Below are positions 35,478-43,849 of a stretch of DNA of 64,000 nucleotides, piece by piece (positions within the stretch are counted from its first letter, which is position 1; every line of letters begins with the position of its first letter). The DNA is from Cryptosporangium arvum DSM 44712 (GTDB lineage Bacteria; Actinomycetota; Actinomycetes; Mycobacteriales; Cryptosporangiaceae). The stretch is taken from assembly GCF_000585375.1 (NCBI RefSeq), contig NZ_KK073874.1, positions 4,555,151 to 4,619,150 on the forward strand, in the 5' to 3' direction. The notes below the pieces were generated by a model. It did no database searches. It was not told the DNA's origin and worked only from the letters and a program-made list of their open reading frames with translations. The position numbers were made by a program, and so were the translations under genes.

Positions 35478-38159
35478 GTGCGAGAGCGGTTACACGGCCG
35501 GGACGAGGAGCTGGGGCGGCTCGACGAGCTCGTCGCCGCGGCGCGGGACGGGCGCGGCGGGGCGCTGCTCGTCGTCGGCGAGCCGGGGATCGGCAAGACC
35601 GCGCTGCTGAGCGCGCTGACCGGGCCGCGGGTGATCCGGCTGGAAGGCTACGAGGCCGAGTCGGCGATCCCGTTCGCCGGCGTCCACCGCCTGGTGCTTC
35701 CGCTCCGCGACCACATCCCCGGCCTGCCCGGGCGTCAGCAGGAGGCGTTACAGGTCGCCACCGGGCTCGCGGACGGGCCGGCCCCGGACCGCTACCTGGT
35801 CGGGCTCGGCGTCCTGGGGCTGCTGGCCGCGGCCCGGGAACCGGTGCTCGGCCTCGTCGACGACGCGCACCTGCTCGACGCCGAGTCGCTCGAGGCGCTG
35901 GGCTTCGTCGCCCGGCGGCTGGAGGCCGAGCCGGTCGCGTTCGTGTTCGCCGCGCGGGACGAGCTCCCGCTGGCCGGCGTCCCGCCGATTCACCTCCGCG
36001 GCCTGGACCCCGGTTCGGCCGCGACGCTGCTGCGCTCGGTGTCGGGGGAGCGGATCGACCCCGCGACCGCCGCGCGGATCGTCGCCGCCACCGGCGGGAA
36101 CCCGCTCGCGCTGATCGACCTGGCCGGCGAGCTGAGCGTCAAGCAGCTCACCGTGGCCGACGAGCCGATCCCGGTCGGCGGCCGGCTCGAGCAGCTCTAC
36201 CTCCGCCAGGTGCGCTCCGCGGCGCCCGCGCGGCAGGAGTGGCTGCTGATCGCCGCGGCCGACTCCACCGGCAACGTCGACCTGGTCCGCGCGGCCGCCG
36301 CGGCCCTCGGCCTCCCCGACACCGCCGGCGACGAACCCGACCTCGCCGGCCTCGTCGAACTGGGCCGTTCGCTGCGGTTCCGGCACGCGCTGGTGCGCTC
36401 GGCGGTCTACAACGGAGTGCCCGGGGCGGAACGCCGTCGCGTGCACCGGGCGCTCTCGGCCGGCGCCGCCGGGCTCGGCCTGGTCGAGCAGGCCGCCTGG
36501 CACGCCGCGAAGGCCACCGTCGGCACCGACCCCGACGTCGCCGACCGGCTGGAACAGGTCGCCGACCTGGCCGGGCGCCGCGGCGGGTTCCGCTCCCGCG
36601 CGAACGTGCTGACCGAGGCGGCCCGGCTCACCCCGCCCGGCCCGGTCCACGACCGCCGACTGGTCGCCGCGGCCGAGGCCGCCCTGGCCGCAGGCGCCGC
36701 CGGGCTCGCCGAGAGCCTGGTCGAGGAGCTGACCGCCGACACGGTCGACGACGTCACCCGGGGCCGCCTGATCAGCGTCCGGGTCGCCCACGCGTTCTTC
36801 ACCGGGGACCCGGCCATCGTGCGTGGCGCCGGCGAGATGCTGGCCGCGGCCGCCTGCTTCTCCGGGCACGACGTCGCCGCCGAGCAGGACGCGCTGATCA
36901 TGGCGTTCAACCGCCTGCTGCCGGTGGAGCGCCGCAACACCGACGTGCCGCTGCCGACGCTCGGCCGGCGCCTGCTGGACGGCGCCGCGCTGGCCGACGG
37001 CGTCGCCGGCACGATCCTGCGCGCGTTCGGCACGCTGCTGTTGCGCCCCTACCGCGAGGCCGTGCCGGAGCTCCGTGCCGCGGCCGCGGTGATCGACTCG
37101 CTCACCGGCGCGGACCTGATCAAGTACGGCCTCGTCGGGGTGCCGCTGCACACCGCGCTCTGGGACGACGGCGCGATCCGCCGCGTGGTGGACCGGGTCG
37201 TCGCGACCGCCCGGGATCTGGGCTCCCTGCAGGTCCTCGACACCGTGCTCTGGACGATGTCGCTGTCGCTGCTGAGCATCGGCACGCCGCGCGAGTCCGA
37301 GGAGCACATGGCCCGGGTGCGCCGGCTGCGCCGAGCCCTCGGCTGGGACGCGGAGCACGTGGTCAACGGAGCGCTGCTGGCCTGGTCGGGCGGCCCGCGT
37401 GACCAGGTCGAGGCGATCGCCGACGGCGCGCTCGCGGTCGGCTGGGGCGGCGTGCACGCGGCGGGCGTGTCCGCGCTGGGCGTCCGCGACCTGGCCGAGC
37501 GCCGCTACGTCGACGCCTACACCCGGCTGAAGCCGCTCGTCGACGCGCCGTTCCTGCACGTCACCCCGGTGAACTACGGGGACTTCGCCGAGGCGGCGGC
37601 GCGCAGCGGCCACCCGGACGAGGCCGCCGCGATCACCGCGACCCTGGAGGAGATCGCCGCGGCCAACGGGGCACCGTGGGCGACGCTCGTCGCGCGGCGG
37701 TCACGCGCGCTGGTGACCGACGACGAGGCCTGCTACGCGGAGGCGGTGGACCTGCCGGGGCCGCCGGTCGAGCGCGCGCGTGCCCATCTCGTCTACGGCG
37801 AGTGGTTGCGCCGGGTCCGGCGGCGGCGCGAGGCCCGCGAACAGGCGCGCCGCGCGCTGGAGATGTTCGAGGACGCCGCCGCACCCGCGTTCGCCGAGCG
37901 CGCCCGCGCGGAGCTGGCCGCGCTGGGCACGCGGTCCGGTGGCGCGCTGCCGGCCACCCCGTCCGGTGCCCCGCCGTCCGGAGCCCGGCTCACCGCGCGG
38001 GAGCTCGCGGTCGCGCGGCTGGCCGCCGGGGGCGCGACGAACGCCGAGATCGGCGCGGCGCTGTTCATCAGCCCCAACACGGTCGACTACCACCTGCGCA
38101 AGATCTACCAGCGGCTCGGCATCACGTCCCGGCGCCGGCTCGGCGGGTACCTCGGGTAA
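35478..38159 (+). CDS. Large ATP-binding LuxR family regulator (LAL)
   Basis: 893-aa LAL-type regulator. GTG 35478 is chosen because GCAGGA lies 7 bases upstream and HGRDEELGRLDELV, the usual AAA_16 start, follows; another GTG six bases earlier is too close to that site. An N-terminal AAA ATPase (Walker A GEPGIGKTALL with Lys40; Walker B VLGLVDDAHLLD) is followed by a TPR-like helical middle and a C-terminal LuxR helix-turn-helix (about 830-893: LTARELAVARLAAGGATNAEIG, then SPNTVDYHLRKIYQRLGI). LAL proteins activate catabolic or secondary-metabolic operons. The neighbours do not reveal a clear target. Confidence 0.9.
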   Translation: MRERLHGRDEELGRLDELVAAARDGRGGALLVVGEPGIGKTALLSALTGPRVIRLEGYEAESAIPFAGVHRLVLPLRDHIPGLPGRQQEALQVATGLADGPAPDRYLVGLGVLGLLAAAREPVLGLVDDAHLLDAESLEALGFVARRLEAEPVAFVFAARDELPLAGVPPIHLRGLDPGSAATLLRSVSGERIDPATAARIVAATGGNPLALIDLAGELSVKQLTVADEPIPVGGRLEQLYLRQVRSAAPARQEWLLIAAADSTGNVDLVRAAAAALGLPDTAGDEPDLAGLVELGRSLRFRHALVRSAVYNGVPGAERRRVHRALSAGAAGLGLVEQAAWHAAKATVGTDPDVADRLEQVADLAGRRGGFRSRANVLTEAARLTPPGPVHDRRLVAAAEAALAAGAAGLAESLVEELTADTVDDVTRGRLISVRVAHAFFTGDPAIVRGAGEMLAAAACFSGHDVAAEQDALIMAFNRLLPVERRNTDVPLPTLGRRLLDGAALADGVAGTILRAFGTLLLRPYREAVPELRAAAAVIDSLTGADLIKYGLVGVPLHTALWDDGAIRRVVDRVVATARDLGSLQVLDTVLWTMSLSLLSIGTPRESEEHMARVRRLRRALGWDAEHVVNGALLAWSGGPRDQVEAIADGALAVGWGGVHAAGVSALGVRDLAERRYVDAYTRLKPLVDAPFLHVTPVNYGDFAEAAARSGHPDEAAAITATLEEIAAANGAPWATLVARRSRALVTDDEACYAEAVDLPGPPVERARAHLVYGEWLRRVRRRREAREQARRALEMFEDAAAPAFAERARAELAALGTRSGGALPATPSGAPPSGARLTARELAVARLAAGGATNAEIGAALFISPNTVDYHLRKIYQRLGITSRRRLGGYLG

Positions 38160-38236
38160 CGGACTACGTGCCCCACGTGGTTCGCGCGGTGCCACCGGCG
38201 TCGGACGCTGGTCGAAACACGTGGAGGGGGCGGGGA

Positions 38237-39190
38237 GTGCTGGAGGTCTACGACACCGCGTCGCTCGCGCGGCACGACCGCGCCGAGGCCATCGCGACGC
38301 GCATGCGCGAGGCGGCCCACGCCGCGGTCTGGGAGCAGCCGGAGACCGGCCACGAGGCCGAGCTGCGCCTCGAATCGTGCGCCCTCGGCCCGCTCCGGTT
38401 GCTGAACACGCGCACCTCGCCGCACCGCGCGTTCCGCACGAGGCGGCACGCCCGCGGCTCCTCCGGAGCGCCGGTGATCGCGCTCGGCGTGACGCTGCGC
38501 GGCGAGGGTTCCCAGACCCAGTCGGGCACCGAGGTGCCCTCGGTCCGCAACGCGCTCTACCTGCTGGAGATGAGCGCCCCGTTCGAGCACCAGCGGCGCA
38601 CCACCACCTGGGCGTACACGCTGCACGTGCCGGGCGACCAGCTCGGGTTGCCGCTCGAGGCCGTCCACCGCGCCCGGGGCGCCCTCGCGAGCAGCCCGCT
38701 CTACCGGTTGATGTCCCGGCACCTGCGCGAGCTGTTCCGCAACCAGACGGCGCTGGCCGCCGATCCGGCGGCGGCCCGGCTCGGCGTCGCCACGATCGAG
38801 CTGGTGCGCGCGCTGGTGGCCTCGGCGGCGCACGACCGCCGGCACGCCCGGTCGGCGCTCGACGTCGTCTTCCTGGAGCGGGTGAGGTTTTTCGTGGAGA
38901 CCCACCTCGCCGACCCCGACCTCACGCCGGCGGCGATCGCGGCCGCGCACCACGTGTCCGAGCGGCAGCTGTACAAGGTGTGCGCGGCCGCCGGGATCCG
39001 GCTCGAACAGTGGATCATCAGGCGTCGCCTGGAGCGGGTCCGCGACGAGCTGGCCGACCCGGCGGCACGCCACCGCACGATCGCGGCGGTCGCGTACCGG
39101 TGGGGCTTCGTCAACCGCACGCACTTCGCCCAGCGCTTCCGCGCCGAGTACGGCCTGACCGCGCGGGAGTGGAGGGCCCTCAACTCCTGA
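38237..39190 (+). CDS. AraC family transcriptional regulator
   Basis: 317-aa activator. GTG 38237 follows a GGAGGGGGCGGGGA ribosome site. The N-terminal half is an AraC_binding_2/cupin-like sensing domain (LRLLNTRTSPHRAF, LGVTLRGEGSQTQSGTE, LHVPGDQLGLPLEAVHRARG). The C-terminal AraC DNA-binding domain (about 218-317) has two HTHs: LTPAAIAAAHHVSERQLYKV and RTIAAVAYRWGFVNRTHFAQ, ending in FRAEYGLTAREWR. It is followed by a hairpin and an alpha/beta hydrolase gene on the same strand, whose control is a reasonable guess. Confidence 0.9.
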   Translation: MLEVYDTASLARHDRAEAIATRMREAAHAAVWEQPETGHEAELRLESCALGPLRLLNTRTSPHRAFRTRRHARGSSGAPVIALGVTLRGEGSQTQSGTEVPSVRNALYLLEMSAPFEHQRRTTTWAYTLHVPGDQLGLPLEAVHRARGALASSPLYRLMSRHLRELFRNQTALAADPAAARLGVATIELVRALVASAAHDRRHARSALDVVFLERVRFFVETHLADPDLTPAAIAAAHHVSERQLYKVCAAAGIRLEQWIIRRRLERVRDELADPAARHRTIAAVAYRWGFVNRTHFAQRFRAEYGLTAREWRALNS

Positions 39191-39199
39191 CGACCGGTG

Positions 39200-39231
39200 C
39201 GGTGTGGGCACCGTTCCGTGCGCCCACACCG
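39200..39231 (+). terminator. Hairpin after the AraC gene
   Basis: CGGTGTGGGC (39200-39209) pairs with GCCCACACCG (39222-39231), a perfect 10-bp stem starting 10 bases after the AraC stop. The 12-nt loop contains a further CAC/GTG pairing. No U-tract follows, as is usual for high-GC genomes. Confidence 0.55.
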
Positions 39232-39310
39232 ACGTCGCCGACCTCCGGTCATGCGATTTTCCTGCTGTTGCGCCCGGGCACCGGCTCGGCTTCCCCAAGG
39301 AGTACGACGT

Positions 39311-40105
39311 ATGAGCACGATCGTTCTGATCCACGGCCTCTGGATGACCCCGCGCAGCTGGGAGGCGTGGGTGCCCTATCTCGAGGCCAAGGGCCACCGC
39401 GTCCTCACCCCGGCCTACCCCGGCTTCGAGGTCGAGGTGGAGGCGCTGCGTGAGAACACCGACGTCATCGCGAACCTCACCGTGCCCGAGACCGTCGATC
39501 ACCTGGCCGGGGTCATCGCGGCCCTCGACGAGCCGCCGATCCTGATCGGACACTCGTTCGGCGGAACGCTGACGCAGCTCCTGCTGGCGCGCGGCCTGGG
39601 CAGCGCGGCCGTGGTGATCGACTCGGCCCCCACCGAGGGTGTGCACGTCACTCCGCTCTCCCAGGTGCGCTCGCTGTTCCCGACGCTGAGCAACCCGGCC
39701 ACCTACCACCGCGCGGTGGGCTTCACCCCGGAACAGTTCCACTACGCGTTCGCCAACACGCTGCCGCGCGAGGAGTCCGACCGGGCGTTCGAGCGCTACG
39801 CGATCCCGGCGCCGGGCAACTGGATCTGGGCCTACGGCCTGCTCGCGAACCTCAAGCCGGGCCACCAGGAGACCTGGGTCGACTACAGCAACGACGACCG
39901 CGCCCCGCTGCTGTTCATCGGCGGCGGATCCGACCACATCATGCCGCCGTCGGTGAACAAGTCGAACGCGAAGCACTACGAGAAGTCGTCGGCGCTGACC
40001 GAGTACCACGAGTTCGAGGGCCGTTCGCACTGGACGTGCGCCGAGCCGGGCTGGGAAGCCGTCGCCGACCACGCACTCGACTGGGCGCTGAAGCACCGCC
40101 GGTGA
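39311..40105 (+). CDS. Alpha/beta hydrolase
   Basis: 264-aa serine hydrolase. ATG 39311 is chosen for AAGGAG at good spacing and because IVLIHGLWMTPRSWE, the strand-3/oxyanion region, follows at residue 4. The nucleophile elbow is GHSFGG (Ser near residue 81). The acid lies in the FIGGGSDHIMPPSV segment and the catalytic His is in FEGRSHWTCAEPGWE. No signal peptide is seen. Relatives include esterases and haloperoxidase-like enzymes; the reaction is not determined. It lies downstream of the AraC gene with a hairpin between, and is convergent with the metallo-hydrolase. Confidence 0.85.
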   Translation: MSTIVLIHGLWMTPRSWEAWVPYLEAKGHRVLTPAYPGFEVEVEALRENTDVIANLTVPETVDHLAGVIAALDEPPILIGHSFGGTLTQLLLARGLGSAAVVIDSAPTEGVHVTPLSQVRSLFPTLSNPATYHRAVGFTPEQFHYAFANTLPREESDRAFERYAIPAPGNWIWAYGLLANLKPGHQETWVDYSNDDRAPLLFIGGGSDHIMPPSVNKSNAKHYEKSSALTEYHEFEGRSHWTCAEPGWEAVADHALDWALKHRR

Positions 40106-40114
40106 GTTCCGGGT

Positions 40115-40145
40115 GGCGCCCACCGCACCGGCCGCGGTGGGCGCC
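40115..40145. terminator. Bidirectional hairpin terminator
   Basis: GGCGCCCACCGC (40115-40126) and GCGGTGGGCGCC (40134-40145) form a perfect 12-bp stem with a 7-nt loop. It lies in the 69-bp gap between the convergent alpha/beta hydrolase and metallo-hydrolase genes and can terminate both. Confidence 0.75.
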
Positions 40146-40174
40146 GCGCGACCGGCCTGACGTCGCGACCGCGC

Positions 40175-40963
40175 TCAGCCGGTCGGCTCCGCGGCGCCCA
40201 GCGGTAGCCACCGCAGCCGGTCGGCGAGCCCGTCCGGCGCGGTCGCGAAGGCCTGCTCCACCGCGCGGCGACCCTGCGTGAAGTGGGACCAGCCTTCGTA
40301 GTGCACCGGGATGACCGTGCGCGGCCGAGCCAGCGCGCACAACGCGACGGCCTCGGTCGCGGTCATGCTGTAGTGCAGCGACGCGGTGAGCGGGAAGCGG
40401 ACCGCACCGAGGTGCAACAGCATCGTGTCGACGGTCAGCCGGCGCGGCACCTGCTTCACGCCCTCGAAGAGCACGGTGTCGCCGGTGACCCAGAGGACGC
40501 CGTGCTCCTGGCCCTCCCAGGCCAGCGCGAACCCGATCACCGGCCCCGCGACCGGCCGGCTGAGCGGCGGACCGTGCCGGCACGGCGTCGCGGTGACGGT
40601 GATCGTCGCGCGGCCGGGCGCGGCCAGGTCGGTCCGGTCCCAGGGCCGTAGCCCGCGCGCCGTGGCCCCGAGCCTCCGCGCTCCGGCCCGGGTGGTGAGG
40701 ATCGTCGGCACGTTCGCCAGGACGGCGCGCCCGCGGTCGTCGAGGTTGTCGGCGTGGTGGTCGTGGGTGAGCAGAACGGCGTCGACGGTGCCGAGGTCGT
40801 CCGGGTCCAGCGCGGGACCGGTCTGCTTCCGCGAACTCGTTCCCCACCCGAACGAATAACGGCGACCGGGCGGGTCGAAGGTGGGATCGGTGAGGATCCG
40901 CCAGCCGGCGGCCTCGATCAGCGCCGTGGGGCCGCCGATGTGCGTCACTCGTACGTCTCTCAC
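40175..40963 (-). CDS. Metallo-beta-lactamase-fold hydrolase (UlaG-like)
   Basis: 262-aa MBL-fold hydrolase with GTG start (AGGACC upstream). The metal-binding motif is LLTHDHHADNLDDRGR (HxHxxD, about 67-82). Further metal ligands are in WVTGDTVLF (Asp) and VIPVHYEGWSHF (His). The beginning VRVTHIGGPTALIEAAGWRILTDPTF matches COG2220 (UlaG-like, L-ascorbate-6-phosphate lactonase, and NAPE-PLD-like) proteins. There is no signal peptide. Substrate is unknown; the neighbourhood does not help. Confidence 0.87.
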   Translation of the reverse strand: MRDVRVTHIGGPTALIEAAGWRILTDPTFDPPGRRYSFGWGTSSRKQTGPALDPDDLGTVDAVLLTHDHHADNLDDRGRAVLANVPTILTTRAGARRLGATARGLRPWDRTDLAAPGRATITVTATPCRHGPPLSRPVAGPVIGFALAWEGQEHGVLWVTGDTVLFEGVKQVPRRLTVDTMLLHLGAVRFPLTASLHYSMTATEAVALCALARPRTVIPVHYEGWSHFTQGRRAVEQAFATAPDGLADRLRWLPLGAAEPTG

Positions 40964-41163
40964 CGTGTGGTCCTCGTCTGATCGGTGCGGGCACTACGCG
41001 AGCTCCGTGATCATGCTGGTCGAGCGCCGCCCCGAGAACCACGTGAACCGCGTAGTTCCGCCGGGCGGGCGAGACGTACCCCACCGAATTACACCCGTGC
41101 GGTTCGACCCGACCGCTGCGATCAGCGGACACACTCGGATCCGGGCTATTCCGGGAGCCGACG

Positions 41164-41382
41164 ATGGTGACGATGCGCGCGGGCGGGTTGACCGTCGAGG
41201 TCTACCTGCACGCCGACACGGCCGACGGCCGGACCGAGCAGCGGGTCAAGGTCAAGGACCGGGGCTACGTGGTGTACGACGGCACCGACCTGGCCGCCGC
41301 CCAGCGCGAAGCCGCCGCGTTAGGGCTGCCCTGGGCCGACCTCGAGCTGGTCGACGAGGGCGGAGCGGCCGCCGCGGGCTGA
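41164..41382 (+). CDS. Small hypothetical protein
   Basis: 72-aa predicted protein. Evidence for coding: an ATG preceded by GGGAG at a suitable distance, strong G/C bias at third positions, and a sensible alternating beta-strand pattern (LTVEVYLHADTADGRTEQ, KVKDRGYVVYDGTDLAAAQ). No family was recognised. About 200 bases upstream (40964-41163) hold no other gene and presumably its promoter and that of the divergent metallo-hydrolase. It may be a standalone regulator or a conserved orphan. Confidence 0.5.
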   Translation: MVTMRAGGLTVEVYLHADTADGRTEQRVKVKDRGYVVYDGTDLAAAQREAAALGLPWADLELVDEGGAAAAG

Positions 41383-41437
41383 CGGCTCCGGAGCCGCGTC
41401 CGGCACGGCACGCAGTGTGGCAGGGCGCCCGGGCCGC

Positions 41438-41465
41438 GTCCATGCCGCACCGGTGCGGCATGGAC
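41438..41465. repeat. Perfect 28-bp palindrome
   Basis: The left half GTCCATGCCGCACC (41438-41451) is followed directly by its exact reverse complement (41452-41465). It is located between the small ORF stop (41382) and the lipoprotein ATG (41535). As RNA it would form a hairpin with a 12-bp stem and a CCGG tetraloop, so it could terminate the small gene; as DNA it could be an operator for the lipoprotein gene. The absence of a spacer makes it stand out. Confidence 0.8.
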
Positions 41466-41534
41466 CGCAGCGCCCGGCGATTCCACACTCGACACAGCCG
41501 TCCGGAGCGACGGACCCGGGCGAGGGGTGGGCGG

Positions 41535-42662
41535 ATGGCCGGGCTTCGAACCACGTCGGCGATGCTGGCGGCCGCTGTCCTCCTCGTGGGCGCCGGATGC
41601 GGGAGCGAGAAACCGGCGTCCGCACCGGCACCGGCGCCGGCGCCGCGGCTCGCGTACGCCGACGGGTCGGCGGTGCTGGTCCGCGCCGCCGACGGGACCG
41701 CGAAACGGGTGGCGGCGCTGCCGGCGGGCTGGCGGGCCGAGGCCCTGACCTGGTCCGGGGACGGCACCGAGCTGGCCTGGATCGCCGCCGACGGCGAGGA
41801 CGTCTCGCGGTCGCGGATCTACCGGGCGGCGGCCTCGGGGAGCCCGGTCCGGCACTGGGACTGCGCCCTGCTCTGCGGCGGGGTCGAGTTCCTCGGCTCC
41901 GACCTGGTCGGCGAAGGCTCGCTCGGCGGGCTGGAGAGCTATCCGGCGTCGGGCGGTGAGCCGGAGCCCTTCGTGCCCGACGGGCTGCCGGGAGCGAGCG
42001 ACCTGCTGGGCCTGAGCTACCGGAACCTGCTGACCGGGTCCCCGGCCGGCGACGCGATCTACGTCGCGACCGGGGCGTCGACGGCCGCGCCGAAGGAGGT
42101 CTACCGCGTCGGCGCCGGCCCGACGGCGGTGCCGGTCCAGCCGGCCGGGCCGACCGGGCTGCCGCTCAACGCCACGGTCAGCGCGGACGGCGCGCGCCTC
42201 GCCTACACCGTCGACGGTGCCGTGCCGGCGTGCGGCGCCACCGAGTCCGTCGTCGTGACCGACCTCGGCTCGGGCCGCGCGACCACGCTGGCTCCGCCGT
42301 CCTCGACCGCGGCGATGTTCGTCGCCGGGCTCTGGTTCGGCGACGGCGACCAGGTGTTCGCCGCCTACGTCCCCGGCCCGGTGCCGTGCGTCGCGGGCGC
42401 GGCCGAACAACCCGACACGCCCACCCGCGCGACGACGGCCACCGTCTACGAACGCGCCGGCTCGACCTGGAAAGCCGCCGGACGCCGGGCCCGGGACGGC
42501 GCGCACCTCGGCGCCGGACGCGCCCTGGAGCTCGTGGGCACGATGACCGTCGGCCCGAGCCGCATCCAGCAGTCCCCGGGCGGCACGCTCCGGCTGACCG
42601 GCGACGGCGCCCCGACGGTAGTCGCCGAGGACGTCACGACGTTCGCGGTCGCACCGAACTAG
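41535..42662 (+). CDS. Probable lipoprotein with TolB/WD40-like beta-propeller
   Basis: 375-aa exported protein. The first 22 residues form a lipoprotein-type signal (MAGLRTTSAMLAAAVLLVGA then Gly-Cys22); the lipobox is slightly atypical. A short Pro/Ala linker (SAPAPAPAP) follows. The rest has repeated TolB-like blades: LTWSGDGTELAWIAADG, LNATVSADGARLAYTVDG, GLWFGDGDQVFAAYV and SPGGTLRLTGDG. Two nearby Cys pairs may form disulfides. The role is unknown; such proteins bind other envelope proteins or saccharides. The stop overlaps the truncated GNAT remnant on the other strand, whose stop codon it supplies. Confidence 0.75.
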   Translation: MAGLRTTSAMLAAAVLLVGAGCGSEKPASAPAPAPAPRLAYADGSAVLVRAADGTAKRVAALPAGWRAEALTWSGDGTELAWIAADGEDVSRSRIYRAAASGSPVRHWDCALLCGGVEFLGSDLVGEGSLGGLESYPASGGEPEPFVPDGLPGASDLLGLSYRNLLTGSPAGDAIYVATGASTAAPKEVYRVGAGPTAVPVQPAGPTGLPLNATVSADGARLAYTVDGAVPACGATESVVVTDLGSGRATTLAPPSSTAAMFVAGLWFGDGDQVFAAYVPGPVPCVAGAAEQPDTPTRATTATVYERAGSTWKAAGRRARDGAHLGAGRALELVGTMTVGPSRIQQSPGGTLRLTGDGAPTVVAEDVTTFAVAPN

Positions 42663-42893
42663 CCGCCGCCCCGACCGACGAGTTCGCCGGTCACCCATCC
42701 ACTTGTGCGCACCGTCGACGCGCCGGCCGGTGGCCGTGCGCGCCACCTCGTGATCGATCTGCTCGCGGGTCCACTCGCCGAACCACTCGGCCACGGCGGG
42801 GTCCCGGTGGAGCGCGTGCAGAGCGTCGGCGTGGGCGGTGCCGACCGGCTCCAGACGCAGGCGGTCGGTGCGGCGGATTCGCGCGGGTGGCAT
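42659..42893 (-). pseudogene. Frameshifted and truncated GNAT acetyltransferase
   Basis: The first frame, from ATG 42893, reads as a typical RimJ-like GNAT N-terminus (RIRRTDRLRLEPVGTAHADA, LHRDPAVAEWFGEWTREQID, GAHKWMG) for about 66 residues. The next expected element, TGELVGRGG, is found in a different frame at once after, ending at a TAG that coincides with the lipoprotein stop. A small deletion near 42690-42695 shifted the frame and the C-terminal 100 residues, including the acetyl-CoA loop, are missing. It is thus a dead remnant. Translation would continue antisense into the lipoprotein gene in the original frame. Confidence 0.75.
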
Positions 42894-42922
42894 CCCTGAG
42901 AGATACCCCTAGGATCGCGCGC

Positions 42923-43849
42923 ATGACTGCGATCGTCGGCATCGCCAGCGGCGGAACCGTTCACATCGGTGGTGACTCGGCCGGGGTTTCCGGATACGTC
43001 GTGCACACGCGCGCCGACGCCAAGGTGTTCGTGACCGGCTCCTACGCGTTCGGCTTCACGACCAGCTTCCGGATGGGCCAGCTCATCCGCTGGGCGTGGA
43101 CCCCTCCCGAGCCCCCGGCCACCGACCTCGACCGCTTCATGTCGACGACGTTCGTCGACGGGCTGCGTGAATGCCTGAAGACCGGCGGCTGGGCGACGAA
43201 GGACAACGAACGCGAATGCGGGGGCGTGTTCCTCGTCGGCGTCGCGGGGCGGCTGTTCAACGTCGACTCGGACTACCAGATCGGCGAGTCCGCCCACGGG
43301 TACGACGCGGTCGGAGCCGGGGAGGAGGTCGCGCTGGGGGCGCTGTACGCGACCGCGCGCGGCCGGCTGAGCCCGCGCAAGCGTTTACAGATCGCGCTGG
43401 AGGCATCGGAACAGTTCAACGGGAACGTCAGCGGACCGGCGCTTCCGCCCGCGCGTGATCCCCCGCCTCGGCGAGCGCGCCCGCCAGTTCCGCGAGGATC
43501 CAGCCGCGATGATCGGGATTCAGGATCCGGGCGGCCATGTCCTCGGCGCGCTCGTGAGCACCGGCCCGCGCGACGGAGGCACCGAGACGGGACAGGTACC
43601 ACCATTGGACGTCCAGGTTCGGGACGGACGACACGATGCGTTCGGCCCGGTCGAGCTCGCCGGCGTCGCCGAGTGCGCAGCCGAGCGATCCGAGCGCCAG
43701 CGATCTCGAGCGGGAATGGGCGATCGTGTGCGCCGTGGCTTCGGCCACACCGGCCAGCTGCGCCGCGTGGTGGGAATCTCCCACGCGTGCGGCGGTCAGG
43801 ACCAGGTCAGCTAATGCCAGCGCTCCGTGGAGTTCCTCGGTGGTGGTGA
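42923..43849 (+). CDS. Ntn-hydrolase (proteasome beta-like) protein with run-on tail
   Basis: The frame has 308 codons, but only the first 172 or so look like a gene product. These match an actinobacterial Ntn-hydrolase family with HslV/proteasome-like sequence: MTAIVGIASGGTVHIGGDSA with Thr2 as the presumed nucleophile after Met removal, ADAKVFVTGSYAFGFTTSFR, LKTGGWATKDNERECGGVFL, YDAVGAGEEVALGALYAT. Relatives end a few residues after the FNGNVSGP point. Here, beyond about 43439, the frame continues as Arg/Pro-rich nonsense antisense to the convergent TIR gene. I infer that a deletion removed the native end. The core may still fold; the tail would probably be harmful or degraded. A promoter lies in the 29 bases between the GNAT remnant and ATG 42923. 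Confidence 0.7.
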   Translation: MTAIVGIASGGTVHIGGDSAGVSGYVVHTRADAKVFVTGSYAFGFTTSFRMGQLIRWAWTPPEPPATDLDRFMSTTFVDGLRECLKTGGWATKDNERECGGVFLVGVAGRLFNVDSDYQIGESAHGYDAVGAGEEVALGALYATARGRLSPRKRLQIALEASEQFNGNVSGPALPPARDPPPRRARPPVPRGSSRDDRDSGSGRPCPRRAREHRPARRRHRDGTGTTIGRPGSGRTTRCVRPGRARRRRRVRSRAIRAPAISSGNGRSCAPWLRPHRPAAPRGGNLPRVRRSGPGQLMPALRGVPRWW

